DNA of 64,000 nt, from NCBI GenBank assembly GCA_963691655.1, contig OY829329.1, positions 63,420,852 to 63,484,851 of the forward strand, written 5' to 3'. Below the pieces are notes generated by a model. It was not told where the DNA came from, did no database searches, and was given only the letters and a program-made list of their open reading frames with translations. Positions 1 to 12,055 of this stretch are shown in pieces. This DNA comes from Toxonevra muliebris (lineage: Eukaryota > Arthropoda > Insecta > Diptera > Pallopteridae). How positions within the stretch are numbered: the stretch's first letter is position 1; every line of letters starts with the position of its first letter. The position numbers and the translations under genes were made by a program.

Positions 1-167
1 CAAGTATTTTTTACGGAATCGGGGATAAATTTTTTTTTTCATTGAAGACAGATGTGCCTACAAAGCTCACTTAATGAGATTAGATATTTAAAGAACGGAG
101 GTGGGTATGATGTTCCCAGATTATTCTTTCGAAGAAAGGCAAGAAAGAAATTTTATATGTGGGCGAA

Positions 168-490
168 GGTTGCTGTGGTGTATTGGTTATATTCAGGACT
201 TCAACGTATGGTGCCCGGATTCGATGCTCGACACGGTCAAAGTTCAAAAATTGGAAATAAAAGCGTCTCTTGCCTGGCAATGGCAAAAATTCAAAAGTAA
301 AAATTGCTTTGCAAAACTGTTTACTCCGTGGTTAAGATTTGGCGCAAAACTGTAAAACTTTCTCTTCCTTTTGCTTTGCAAAACTGTTTACTCCGTGGTT
401 CAGATTTGGCACAAAACTGTAAAACTTTCTCTTTCTTGTACAACTTGAATGGGTGCAAAAAGCTTGAGCTTCATAAGCTGTTGCGCCATA
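168..490 (+). mobile_element. tRNA-derived SINE, copy 1
   Basis: The head (about 168-250) aligns by eye with the SINE head at 4996: a GTTGCTGT start, a decayed A box, and a B-box-like GGATTCGATGCTCGACACGG followed by GTCAAA. The body ends with GCTGTTGCGCCATAA, which also ends the minus-strand copy at 25425-25625. A 67-bp body segment is tandemly duplicated (304-370 and 371-437, about 64 of 67 identical). Such elements are moved by LINE machinery and encode no protein. The frames read through it are chance. Confidence 0.6.
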
Positions 491-619
491 ATAACATTAA
501 ATTTGATTTATAAGGAAGTGGGCATTAAGTTCCCAAATCGCTGCGGCCATCTAGGGCCTATTTTGATATCCCTCAAAGAATTTATTATATTTATAATTTT
601 CCTATGAGTTTATTTCTTT

Positions 620-1135
620 TAAGAAAATTTAATATCTATTTAGGAGAACTATCCGCTATCTCTTGCGGTTGTAGGATAGAATTTAGTAAGTAACGAAGTC
701 GGGTCCTCATTAGACCTTCACAGTGGCATAAAATATGTTCTGCTGTTTCTTTCCCCTCGTTACATATTCTGCACGTATCATCTTGTGCTAGACCCAATTT
801 CGATAAGTGTTTATTGACCCTACAATGCCCTGTGTAGAGCCCTGTGGCAATTCGGATTTGATTCCTGCTTAAATTAAGCAATTGTTTAGTTCTGTGTTGA
901 CAGATCTTTGGCATGAATGATTTAGCTTGTCTATCACCGGGGATTTCCCTCCAGCGAGTTACTGTACTAATTTTAACGCAACTCCATAGTAGGCAGCAGA
1001 ATGGTTGTGGTCCAGTGGATTTACTGGATTAGCTTTTCCTAGCAAGTTCGTCCGCCATTTCGTTGCCTACATTTCCCCTATGCCCGGGCACCCAAATGAG
1101 TTGCACTCTATTGTGAGACGTTAGACAGATTAGGA
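620..1135 (-). mobile_element. 5'-truncated non-LTR retrotransposon, RNase H and C-terminal zinc knuckle
   Basis: Read on the minus strand, about 1115-1025 encodes a typical RNase H C-terminal motif, WVPGHRGNVGNEMADELARK. After a frame break, 914-636 encodes the usual tail of RNase H-bearing LINE ORF2 proteins, with TGHCRVNKHLSKLGL followed by a CCHC knuckle (CRICNEGKETAEHILCHC). There is no reverse transcriptase upstream, so this is a 5'-truncated dead copy. The family is the same broad I/LOA-like group as the copies near 10, 11.5, 38.5 and 58 kb, though it is clearly diverged from them. Confidence 0.85.
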
Positions 1136-3240
1136 GCTGTAGGCAATAATATTTATATAGGCGAAAGTTGTACAGTTACGACGACTATTTACCACCCCTA
1201 TATTTAAAATTCTGCTTGACCAATTCTTATCGATTTTTAGGTCGATTTGAGTAAAATGTACTGCTACCAATTATAAACATTGAGATAGGCCAAGCTTACT
1301 GGGAAATCTTAGTAATGTTGTTGGCTCTAATGAAACCACTTTTCATATACACATATTTTCTTCTTACGAATGGTATGTATAAATAGGAGTAAATTTTTCT
1401 CCCAGTGTAAGTAGTCATCATATAAACGCATTCATCTCTCATTCTAAGCAAATGCGCTGCACGTTCGGTAATAAATAATATATATTTTTTTTATTTGTTA
1501 TTACGAAAAAAATTAAAGATGAAACAAACATTTGGAGACAAACATACAGAGAAAAGACAGAGAGTTGGATAGATAGATGGATGGATGGATGGATGGACAA
1601 TAAAATGCGAGCATGAAAACATTTGTACGACTTGTTGTTGTAGTTTGGACTGAGGCTGTCGTTTGTGGAATTTTGATATAATTTTTTTCATCTTTCGCGC
1701 TGGTAGCCGCTACAATCTGGTAGTGTATCCTTGAAAAGTAGGTAGGTAGTAGTAAGCACTAACTGTGGCAATTCCTTAAAAACTTTTTTATATTTTATAT
1801 GTATATTTTTTGTACCCTTTTTCAGCCTTGACTTACGTATGTCAACTGTCTTGCTAAACACATGTAGACATAAATGTCATATTGTATGTCGAAGCAAAAA
1901 TGCATTTGATGTGCAGACGACACATGCGCATTTTTTCATTATCTCTAAAGATATACCTGCTTGCCTGCTTCTACATACTCCATACTTAATCGATTATCAT
2001 TTTTAATAATCGATTGTGCTTTTTTTTTTTTAGTTTTTGTTTTTTTAGTGCGCCACATTATTTTGTTATTGCAGTGTTGAAAATGGGCATGGAATTGTTG
2101 TACCACATGAGCTTTACACATGCTCTCAAATCACATCATCTCTCATTGACATTTATGAGTCGTCATCGTCGTCATCGTCGCTGTCGTCGCTGTCGTCGTT
2201 ATCGTCGAGTTGAGGCGAGGCGAGTCAAGTCAAGTCACAAAGTCAATTGTCTTCTACTTTAGCTTCTGCAGAAGCAGCTACTTCTAGTTTTAGATCCTCT
2301 ACTATTTTAATTGCACTGAAGTTTACTACTGTAGCATAATAGCATAATATGCGCCTATAACTAAAAATGAAATCATAAATTTATAACTTGGCATGAAACA
2401 TAAACGAATCAACAACAACAGCAGCAACACATGACAAACAAAAAAAAAGAAGCTAAAAATGCCATGGCGGCAGACGTTTGTGATTTATATGGCAGCAATA
2501 CTTTTGTTTTGTATCTTTCTCTCCACAGTTTTTCAGTTTTTAAGGTAAATTACTCATTTTTATAATTTATTTCATATCTTGTATTTTTGTGACAGCATAA
2601 ATTAGCAAAAGAAATATAATATTTTAATTAGCAGATACTTACATATTAAACAAAGAATTTCTTTCTTTAATAACTTTTAATAATAAGATTCTCTACAATC
2701 AAAATCAACTTCCATGAAACCTGAGCACCAAATACCGATTTACCAAATACTTCGATTAAGGAAGATTTCGATACAATTTTAAAAACTAATAATAAAGTGG
2801 AATAGATGCTAAATAGAAACAACTCTGCGCTGATAGCCTCTTGAAGCAATAGCGGAACCAAAGAGAGATTTGGAAATAATTCGTTGTCTTCTTGATAAAT
2901 ATCTCAGCCTCCAAAAGACCTCAACCTCCCTTCAACAACCTCTTTATTCTTTAGAACCTTTGATTAACTTTCTGATGTCAACAGTGAATGCAATTTTAAG
3001 AAATATTTACTTCAAAATTATATAAGAATAAAACCAAAATCGAAATCTCCTTCAAATTACACAAATCAAAGTGACAACTAGTCGGTTGGAGAACATAAGG
3101 GGCTAATGGTGCAGAGACAATGGCCTATGTACCAGACACTCGCAGTCAGTCAGTGGACCCAAGAAATCATTGTTAATAAAAAAAAATGGAAAATGGAATC
3201 AAAATTTGATCAAAATCCTTTCACCATCAAGATCACACAA
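1136..3240. other. AT-rich stretch without a recognisable gene
   Basis: No frame here resembles a known protein. It holds a GATA/GATG tetranucleotide run (about 1567-1597), homopolymer T/A runs, and a CGT-type triplet tract at 2158-2214 that creates an Arg-rich spurious frame. No inverted repeat of note was seen. Confidence 0.6.
2158..2214. repeat. GTC/CGT triplet microsatellite
   Basis: An imperfect run of CGTCGTCATCGTCGCTGT-like triplets, followed by GAGGCGAGGCGAGTCAAGTCAAGTCA. It is CpG-rich compared with its AT-rich surroundings. Confidence 0.75.
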
Positions 3241-3693
3241 AGCAAGAGGGTTAGATTTTAGAGTTGTGGGTGGGCTAGACTTAACCAAAGCACTCAGTCA
3301 ACGAGAATCATTGTGCTATACCCAAGGATAGAACCAGTTGAAGAGAGTAGAGAGACAGGAAAGTTATGTGGGGATAAATGGGAAGAAGAAAGGTCTAGGG
3401 TCTCTCTCAACCTCGAACTTCTTTGTTTCACTGATGAACCTTAGAAGCTCAGGAAGAGGGAGAGTATGGACATTATTCATACTCAAGACATCATTACCCA
3501 ACAGCCTTAATCTGATTCTCGCGAACGCCGGACAGCTACAAAGATAATGCTCCGTAGTATCGTCGTCCTCAAGACACGATTGGCAAATTGGATCGGTGAT
3601 GACGCCCATGTTAGTCATATGCTGACCACATGTGTTGTGCCCCGTGAGGACACCCACCAGTAATCTCAGGTCCTTTCTTCTAAGCAAGAGGGT
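3241..3693 (-). mobile_element. 5'-truncated LINE 3' end with 11-bp target duplication
   Basis: The minus strand 3687-3364 encodes the C-terminal tail of an RNase H-type LINE ORF2: LRLLVGVLTGHNTCGQH, then the zinc knuckle CQSCLEDDDTTEHYLCSC, then a proline- and leucine-rich end. AGCAAGAGGGT occurs at both edges (3241-3251 and 3683-3693), as expected for target-primed reverse transcription. The copy is cut off just upstream of the knuckle domain. About 110 bases of 3'UTR lie between the stop and the left duplication. Confidence 0.85.
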
Positions 3694-4995
3694 AATACCA
3701 TCTATAAGTCCCGAAAATTCGATTAATTTATATTTTTTATAAAACGTGTATAGTAAAAGATATTGATAAAAAATGTTTTCTGTTTCTCGTGAAACTAATT
3801 AGCTAATAAGAAATACTTCTAATTTATTTATTTTTTTTCTGTCGTCCCTGGAGTTGAATTGAAGTTCTGCTAGGGCGGACACGATTGACCGATGATCTGA
3901 AACAAAAAAATCAAAAAGATTCTTAATCTGTCTAAGCGTCGTTGTGAAATGAACCTCAACAACATTTTTTTTTTTTTTTCTAAAAATTGCTGAAATGCCA
4001 CACTCTGGGTAAATGAAGTAAAAATTTTATTGAATTTTAAAACAGTTTTTGGGCTTCTAAATAAGAAATTTTTAAAATGATAATAAAGAGTTGCAGCGTA
4101 CATATTCTGAATATTGTAAATCGAGAAATCGCGTTTAAAGTATCTCCGAAAATTCCCTGACCGCTCTGCTTTTAGAAAGCTATACTACCTGAACTATTAC
4201 AGATTTTTCGGTAATAATTGGACAGCATTCCCGAGATGTGTTTTTTCGGATTTATAAAAAAAAAATCGATTTCAAGGACAAACTACTTGAAACAGAAAAA
4301 ATAAGAAAGTGCAGGAATAAACCATGAATCAAACACTCAGAATCTATGAAAAAATAAGCAATGTCGACCAAACTAAAACTTGATTGAAACCTCCTCTAAA
4401 ATCATGCAAATTATCTAAAGATGTAAATAGACGACTCGAAAACTGAAGAGAGAACTGGTGGAGGAAGAATATATGGACGTAAACCAGGCATTAAGAACCT
4501 GTAGGAAAAAGGCCAAATAACTTCCAAACTAAGATACTTATCATGAAGTTCTCCGTGCAATGAAACTCCGAACAAAGTTTTACCTGTTTTCCTTTCCTAA
4601 TCAGCTAAATATTTTGACCTTAAGCACTATATGTTGACTGCCCTTAAAGAAGCAGAGCACTACATACCTTGACAGTAAGGAGGAAAGTGCCTAAAAAGGC
4701 CTAAAAACCTAGAAAAGAGAAAAATTACGACTTTATTTTGGGGCTTTGAGAGCAATCAGTAAGTATATGGTAACGAAAACGCCGTTATGTGGTACAAAGT
4801 GCAACGACTATAGCAATTATTGTTGCTGAACCCTTTTTAAAAACTCATTTTATTTAAACTTAATTAGGTTACCTTTTCCAAGGTTCCTAGGTATAAAGAA
4901 ATAAACGATAATCAAGGAGTAGACAAATTGACCCGTAAATATTTTAGATATAGTAACTCATTCTATGAAAAATTAGTTAAGATGGCTCTACAGAA
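3694..4995. other. Intergenic or intronic stretch, nothing recognised
   Basis: AT-rich with a 14-T run near 3965-3979. All frames are short and of low complexity. No TIR element or coding remnant could be supported. Confidence 0.55.
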
Positions 4996-5230
4996 GTTGG
5001 CTGCTGTAGCCTAGTGGTTAGTCTGCTGGACTGCAGCGCATGGTGGATGGATTCAACGCTCGGCACAGTCAAAAATAAAAAATTTTACACCTCCAATAGT
5101 AAAAATTACTTAAAAAAAACTTTCGCACTCTGCTGTTTGGATTCGGCATAAATCACACTTCCATTCGTGCACAAATATAATTCACACAACATGAATGGAT
5201 GCGATAAGCAAGGTCTAGGCCATAAAAGAA
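4996..5230 (+). mobile_element. tRNA-derived SINE, copy 2
   Basis: The head carries an exact Pol III A-box match (TAGCCTAGTGG) and a B-box-like segment, GGATTCAACGCTCGGCAC, about 45 bases downstream. The body contains TTTGGATTCGGCATAAATC, CCATTCGTGCACAAATATAA and ACACAACATGAATGGATG, all shared with the minus-strand copy at 25425-25625. The end reads AAGGTCTAGGCC. It is not a functional tRNA because the stems do not pair. Confidence 0.7.
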
Positions 5231-6231
5231 GAAGAGGAAGTACAAAAATATCAGAACATACTACTGGTATCAGATCCCTGGGCACAAAAAAATATAAAGG
5301 TATGGCTTTTTTTCAGTGTGGTATAGAATAGGAAGAAACCTTTTCAAGTTTCGAATTTAAATTTTTTTAAAAGTCTCTAAGATGTTGAAATTAAAAAGGG
5401 GGGAAAGTCAAGAATAACAACCAACCCTATTCCTGCCTAAGTGCTCCTTGCTTTTTGCTGACTCAAATATTATACAATACCCCCACCAGAGCTCCAGACT
5501 TAAGCAGAATTTGAGAATTACGAGGCTTAGGCCTGCCACATATTGTAGCGAAAATGTGAAAAGAGAACAAATGAGTTTTTCATCTCTGAGTTATAAAAAA
5601 TGTATTCATATGGAATACTGCATATTTCAGCGAGAAATGTGTAAATGAGTTTTTCGACTAGAGCAAGCTCAACGAACTCATTTACATATTACAAGTCCAG
5701 ACGAGTTCAATTACATACAATGAAAAATTGTAAATTATCAAAAAACATCTCTGATATTTTCGCTCAATTGCGCAACTACAGCGAAATGCTTCATAACATT
5801 TTACAGCAACAGCAAATTATCCTCACATATCTTTTTATACTATTTGACTATCTGTTCGGGTATTTCAATTTCTCGCGAAAACCACCTATTGTTTTTATCC
5901 CGCCTGTATCAGTTCTCTTATTTTAATACAGAGGTTATGTATTATTTAATACTAAACCTCGAAATTGGCAGTAGTTTTGATCACAGAGTACAATACAATA
6001 ATTCAATGGATTGATTGAAGATATGGAAAACCTATGACCATTGCTGGGCGCTCTTCCAAATCTTATCTCACCTAACCTTCAGGGAAATTCCGTAGAGCAA
6101 AAATATCAGCCATCATTTGTATGTTTTATTTCGTTTTTAGATTTGAATTCAAGTAAGGGGAGGAGCGAGGTTACCATTCATGACGATAAAAAGTGAAAGG
6201 ATATTCTCATATCCAAAGTATTTTATAAGCG
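5231..6231. other. Unannotated AT-rich stretch
   Basis: The two open frames at 5448-5926 lack any recognisable domain, have ordinary AT-rich composition and are probably chance. No mobile element edges were seen. Confidence 0.5.
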
Positions 6232-6532
6232 CCTGGTTATATTGGTGCTCGGTTTTCGACGAACACAAAACATTTTCTCCCGTGCTCGGTCAAGGTGGTT
6301 ACATTCAGCTCGTTGCAGAGTTGTTTTTTGTCAAAATATACTCGTTTGTTTAATACTGTTTTATATGTAATGACACTGTTTAGAAAAATAACTCATTGCC
6401 ACACTGAATACTCGGCGTGCTCGATGTACAATACACCGAGCACATCGTGTTTGGTGTCAGAGTGAGTAAAGACTTTCTCTTTGTCTTCAGTACAACAACA
6501 ATTCGCCGAGCATACTCGCAATATAACCACAG
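6232..6532. mobile_element. Candidate short inverted-repeat element (GCTCGG-rich)
   Basis: The left end CCTGGTTATATTGGTGCTCGG and the reverse complement of the right end (CTGTGGTTATATTGCGAG) share GGTTATATT. TGCTCGG and CCGAGCA recur in opposite orientations inside, including a local hairpin near 6410-6445. TAAGC lies just outside both ends (about 6226-6230 and 6535-6539) and may be a decayed target duplication. Superfamily unknown. Confidence 0.4.
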
Positions 6533-8620
6533 CCTAAGCAGAACTGTTCGCCGGCTGGATGTTAAACTTTAAATAAGGTTTTCTGGAAACAGCATTTTTC
6601 GCAACTTGGGGCACTTTACAGCTTCAACAGATGCACTGATTCACATTTTTCTTTGCCCATCTAAAAACAAATTCATATAATGGACGAACTATTGAAGCAA
6701 ACAAAAAATTTTCAAACGGCTGCTATTTTGTTATTCCGAAAACCAAAAACGATAAGATTCTGCAAATTTAGTTTAGTTCAAAAAATTTTAACCCCTTTTT
6801 GTTTCAGGTGAACTAGCAACGCTGCGGAGTTCCTCGCGCAGACCAAAACACGCCGTGGATGGCTTTATTTGATTGGAGGTAGACTCACCATTTTCGATCT
6901 TTTCTATAAATAAAACTTTAATTTACTCTTCATTGATAGAAGAAAAAGATTCATTAAAACTCATTTCCTTTAGCGTTTAATTCTATACTAAAAAAAAACT
7001 TCCCAAAGCTCATTCATTTTTCATGCTTCTCGACGGTAATAACTTTCCCTTAGTTCGATATAATATTTTTGGAAAATTTATTAAAGAATTTATCGGTATT
7101 TAATAAATTTTAACTGTTAAAAAAGAGTTATTAATTTTTTTTATTGCTGAATATTCCGCTCAACGATATGAAAAATATTAAAAAAAAAAAAAATGTCAAA
7201 ATCAAAAATTAATAAACTTGACAATGTATGTATGTTATATAATTAATTGATTTTAAGACATGCATCATCATAAAAATGCATTAATTTCAACATATAACAC
7301 ATGCAACAATTTTTACTGCGTTCACTGATCACTGAGCAGTTACGCTCTGGTCATCGTCAACAACGAACGACACACAAAATATCTTTATTGATGAAAAGAA
7401 TTAACACAAGTAAGTCAGTGGATGGGTAGGATGAGGGTAGTTGAATGAATATAGTGAAATGTCAATTCTGACAGTTGACAACATATTATTAACCACACAA
7501 GCGAAACCACATATTTATGAAATTTAAAAAAATTGAAAATTAAAAACAAAACCAAAAAAACGCTTCATTATTAATTTAAAATAACGTTATTAAAAATGCG
7601 TAAATTTATTTTGTAGATCATCAATGTGCATGATCAATGATCGTGCAAATATGTGACGTAACTTTTAAAATTTTTATGAAAAAAACTTTCCAACAACAGG
7701 AAGATGCATGCAACAGCAGCATTTATTAATCAAACTCAAAATTAATTATGCGTAAAAGATCATTATTGCCACAAGGCTTGCTACATTGTTGTCCATATTC
7801 CGATCTTCCAGCTCTCATCTTGAGTTTTTTGTTTTTGTTTTTGTTTTGGTTGGTCAGTTGTGAGCAATTAAAATTTTGTCCCATCCATCCCCAGGAAGAA
7901 AAAGTTGAATGGAAAAAGGCACACGTAAAAATTTTATGAAATTAAATGATCGTGAGTTAATGTCGCGGCTTATGATGTTTTTATTGTTTTTTTTCTTTTT
8001 CGATGATGATCATGTTGAACATGCTGGTAGCTCTGCTGGCGCATATATTGCTATCGCGTTCCATGTCTGTCGTTAATTGTGACAAAAAACAGTTTTCCGT
8101 TCATCATTTTGTCCACCTGCATTTATTTCCATCTATACTCAAAATCATTCTTTCAATCTCTCTCTCTCTCTCTCTACCTGCCCGTTTGTCAGCGCTAATT
8201 ATTAGGTGCATACCTTTTTCGCTTTTATTAATTAATAATTTCATATTTTTGTGATGGGCTCAGTATTTCGGTATTTTCATTTTTTGTTTTTTGAAGTGCA
8301 TAGCCCGGTCGATGTTATTTGTCAGTTTCTGATGATGATGTGATTAACTTTTGCAATCGCAGAATGTGAAGTGTTTAATTGATATTTTTGTGATTTTTTG
8401 TTTTTTTTTATGGTTTAATTTAGAAGATCATAAATAAGTTATTATTTAAAATGTAAAGTGAAAATCTTTTCTTCGGAAACTTTAAAATCTAGCACTGCCT
8501 TATTTCCAGAAGTATCTAATAAGTTTTTGATTGATATAAAAGTACGGCTAAGTTAGTGTAATTTTATTACTAGAGACAAATGATTAAAAAAGAAAACAAA
8601 ACTAATAAGCAACGAAGTTA
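6533..8620. other. AT-rich non-coding stretch
   Basis: No protein homology recognised. CA/CAA-rich patches occur near 7350-7400 (with a donor-like CAA|GTAAGT at about 7409) and a TC dinucleotide run lies at 8157-8174. The frame at 8003-8254 is hydrophobic and serine-rich because of the TC run. Confidence 0.5.
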
Positions 8621-8963
8621 TGTTGTTGTTAGTGTTTAGCGAACGAGGTTATAAAAGGATCGGTAACATATAATCATGCAGAGAGCCGACTTCTCGCAGT
8701 TCTATCTCATGTGCTTTAGTGAGAGAGAGCCGACCTAGATGCCTCTGCTTGATTGCATGTAGCTGAACTTTCCTCTCATGTGTTATATATTGTTCTACAT
8801 CGTGTTTGTGCCGATAAGTATAGAGAATTAGAACAGAAGAAAAGCAACAACAAAATAGAAAGAAGAAGACTGCAAAAACTTCAAGAGAATTTGTTATAAA
8901 TGTTTTCTAATAATTTTCAAATAAACAACAAAGTTTCGCTTCTACTGTGAGTGACTGCACACA
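8621..8963 (+). mobile_element. Candidate solo LTR
   Basis: It begins TGTTGTTGTTAG and ends GACTGCACACA. It contains TTATAAAAGG (a TATA box, about 8649) and an AATAAA (about 8921) some 270 bases downstream, the promoter-to-polyA order expected of a long terminal repeat. No primer-binding site, internal coding region, second LTR or convincing target duplication is visible. A stand-alone promoter or chance remains possible. Confidence 0.3.
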
Positions 8964-9745
8964 TTTAATTTTTTTTATTATATACATTGTTATATATATG
9001 GGACATTCTCTGTCAATGGGAGACCCCCCCTGTCCAAAATTGGTTAAGGTATTTTAGAGCTTGTTTGGGCTCAAATGAAAGCTTATTATCTCTAGTTTCA
9101 AATGCAACAAGGCCTTTTTTGATTTTGCATAATGGCGGACCAATATGGCGGCTGCAAGCCTACCACCTCACCATAAAATGATAGTTTTATCAAGCGTACG
9201 TTTACCCAAGTAAAAAAACAGATAACGTTTTTTTTTGTATGTTTTTTTCGCTGAATATGAATCCAATATTATTTTTCACGGGGAATGTTACACGTTGTCC
9301 CTAACCTCAAAAAGGTCCCAAAAAGGCTGTTTTTAGGGTCTTAACCCTACCCAAGTCGTCATAATACGACGGAAGAAGCCTATTTTTGGGTAGTTTCAGC
9401 TGATGAACATGAATCTAATATTACGAAAAATGTTACATGTCGTCCCTAACCTCAAAAAATGAAAAATCCCAAAAAACTTTTTTCGTGTCTCACGTGTCCC
9501 AAGTCATCAAAAAACTTCCCAAAAAACTTATTCTTCATTATTAATTTTGTTTTCACTCTAATAAAGCACCGCAAAGGAAAAAGACACTTACTAAGTTCAC
9601 GTCGTTGCTTCTTGGTGACGCTAAAAGTATGTTACAGCCAAATTAAGGAATGAAAATTGAAAAATAAGTCATTTGGGAGCTTTCTGGTGACTTGGGACCC
9701 GTGAGACACGAAAAAAAGTTTTTTGAGATTTTTCATTTTTTGAGG

Positions 9746-9815
9746 TATTGTATTGTATTGTATTGTATTGTATTGTATTGTATTGTATTGTATTGTATTG
9801 TATTGTATTGTATTG
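9746..9815. repeat. (TATTG)14 pentanucleotide tail
   Basis: Fourteen uninterrupted TATTG units, i.e. (CAATA)n on the sense strand of the nested LINE. It lies exactly at that LINE's 3' end, so it most likely began as the reverse-transcription tail and then expanded. Confidence 0.95.
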
Positions 9816-10473
9816 TAGTAGTGAGGTTTATATATATTTGTACCGCGACCTATAAGATCTATTGTATGTCCCTCTTCTCTATCTAGTCTGATTTGCCTAG
9901 AGTGCTTCATCCAATCTCCCTCAAGAATTTGAGTATTGCGCCCGGATCTATGGATGCTAGTTCTGTACTGGGCTGTACGAAGTGCGCAGATATTTTATTC
10001 TTTTCTGGATCAGTGCTTCACACTGAGCTAAGATATGTTCTGATGATTCATCTTCCTCATTACAAAACCTACATATTGAGCTTTCCTCAACTCCTATTTT
10101 GCAAAGGTGTTCTCTGAGCCCGCAGTGCCCAGTCAGAACACCAGCTAATATACGCAGACTGTTTTCGTTGAAACCAATGCAGAATGCGTATCTATTCTTG
10201 TTATAGTTATCTAGAAGCGTTTTGGATTGCCTCAGTCCTGGAAGATTGTTAAAGAGTTCTTGCCTCTTGTTCTTCTCTTCCTGCCTGAGTACTTCCCAGA
10301 TTACGCTATCTCCTATTCCACAGAAGGGTTCAGGTCCCACGACAAGCTCGTCTGCCTGCTCATTGCCCTCTATTCCTAAGTGTCCAGGAACCCAACATAG
10401 GGCGACTTTATTGTCCTTGCCCAGCTGATTGAGCTTGCTCAAACAGTCCCACACCAGTTTAGAGGTAGGGAAC
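9747..10473 (-). mobile_element. LINE 3' end nested in the inverted-repeat element
   Basis: Minus-strand 10473 downwards encodes SKLVWDCLSKLNQLG, the RNase H motif LCWVPGHLGIEGNEQADEL, then GPEPFCGIGDSVI, LTGHCGLREHL and the knuckle CRFCNEEDESSEHILAQC. A frameshift near 9957 separates the final SIDPGAILKFLRE block. About nine residues present in the sister copy at 38.4 kb (after ADEL) are missing here. The element ends in a (CAATA)n tail. GAGGT flanks it (9742-9746 and 10474-10478), and removing it restores the continuous arm of the host element. Confidence 0.9.
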
Positions 10474-10730
10474 GAGGTTAGGGACGACATGTAAAATTTT
10501 TCGTAATATTAGATTCATGTTCATCAGCTGAAACTACACAAAAATCGGCTTTTTTCCGTCGTTTTTTGATGACTTGGGTAGGGTTGAGACCCGAAAAACA
10601 GCCTTTTTGGACCTTTTTTGAGTTTAGGGACAACATGTAACATTCCCCGTGAAAAATAATATTGGATTCATATTCAGCGAAAAAAGTATACGAAAAAAAA
10701 CTTTATCTCCCATTGACAGAGAATGTCCCA

Positions 10731-11220
10731 TATATATATATATATATATATATTATATTGATATTCTTAAAGAAGCTAAACCCTAAGGCACTTTAACTTA
10801 CAACTTTAAATGCAGTATTAGTTTTTAATTAATTGAAAATATATTCTTTACAAAATATGGGTCACCAGGCATATCAGGATTAACACAAAACTATATATTC
10901 TGAGCCAAAGAATTGCGTTTTCTGAAACTTCTAGGTGTAGAGTTGAAGACAAAGTTGAAGCAGGCAATTCAAAAAGGAAAGATCCGTAACTGATATTTGT
11001 AAAGAAACTATAGCAAACTACGATAGCATGGTCGTAGCTAAGGCAAAATTAAGGAGGGAGGAACAAAAATATATTAATGCATATTTGAAAAATAAAGGAT
11101 GGAGGGGGAGGGACGTGGCACGTGAAGCGTTCACAGTAGAAAAACCATACCATCTTCTTATGCACAAAAAAAAAAACTCCAAAAAAAGCGTGCACTGAAG
11201 GGGAGGAGGGTTAATGTGTA
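10731..11220. other. (AT)n followed by unannotated sequence
   Basis: 10731-10752 is an (AT)n run at the edge of the inverted-repeat element. The rest has no recognised coding or repeat structure. Confidence 0.6.
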
Positions 11221-11224
11221 AATC

Positions 11225-12055
11225 AAAAAATGTGTTTTTTTATTAACCAACAATTGGGCCTTGGAATAAATACTATACATAAGTCTATGGGAAGATACAC
11301 TAGCATCTTTCAAGCGAAAATATACTCAATTGATTAGCATACTTTAATCTCAAGCACGGTTACCAGAACAAAAATATTTCGATTCTAACTGACACTCAAG
11401 TGGCTATGAATGCACTCAAATCTTATCAGGTAATCTAAAAACTAGTAATGGAGTGTCTTGATTAACCCGGCGATAAAAATCGAATTTCGATCCGGTTGTT
11501 TCTGGGGCATATTTAGATCGAAGGACATGAAATTGCTGATAAAATATCAAAGAAAAGAGCATCAACTCCTTTTCTGAGACCAGAGAGGTAGAAAAAAAAT
11601 CTCCTCTCTATCCATTAGGAAAGCGGAACAACAGCAAATCAACTTATGCTGGAAAAATCTATCAGGGTTAAAATAATCGGAAGAGCTTGTAGGAATACAC
11701 TACCTTAAACGCTTTAAGAATGTAGGAACTTGGTGAAGAATAATCTAAGAATTTTTACAGAAATTCTAACAGGATATTTTAGGTTGAATTAACACTTCAA
11801 AAAACTTGGAATGGTATGTAATAACTCATGTAGGTTTTGCAGAGAGCACAAGGAATCTGCATGGCATAATTTACGACTATGCTCTCATGCATGCTCGAAG
11901 AAGGCACATCATCATTTGGACATCAAATACCAAATCAGTATCAAAATTTCTAGGGAAGGTTGGACTTATCAAAGTATTGCAAGTCCATCGAAAGCACAAT
12001 AGATCTTACAGGTCGCAACACATTCCCCAGCAATAATAATGATAATAATATGTCA
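11225..12055 (+). mobile_element. Decayed LINE 3' half: RNase H, zinc knuckle, (TAA)n tail
   Basis: RNase H landmarks are spread over frames: SMGRYTSIFQA (about 11284), LTDTQVAMNALKSYQ (about 11387), then a degraded WGxFRSKDMK block, then STPFLRPE. The frame at 11811-12002 gives the tail knuckle CRFCREHKESAWHNLRLC. The 3'UTR word AGATCTTACAGGTCGC matches that of the nested LINE near 9.85 kb (AGATCTTATAGGTCGC). The copy ends in AATAATAATGATAATAATA, a TAA-type tail typical of I/LOA-like elements. Several stops and frameshifts make it inactive. Confidence 0.8.

Larger units (their letters stand above)
9000..10730. mobile_element. Long-inverted-repeat (foldback/MITE-like) element, interrupted by a LINE
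   Basis: The left end GGGACATTCTCTGTCAATGG is the exact reverse complement of the right end at 10711-10730. Pairing continues through several hundred bases: CGCTGAATATGAATCCAATA near 9250 pairs with the segment near 10660-10680, and TCAGCTGATGAACATGAATC near 9400 pairs with the one near 10510-10530. The inner arm at 9449-9540 pairs with 9665-9746. Both edges abut (TA)n. A segment at about 9023-9215 exists only in the left arm. No transposase is present, so it is non-autonomous. Confidence 0.85.

Noticed and set aside
4996..5060. Functional tRNA gene
   Set aside because: A box is good, but the acceptor, D and T stems do not pair and the SINE body follows.
9692..9910. Frames through the TATTG/CAATA repeat
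   Set aside because: A pentanucleotide repeat without stops gives periodic peptides; no coding meaning.
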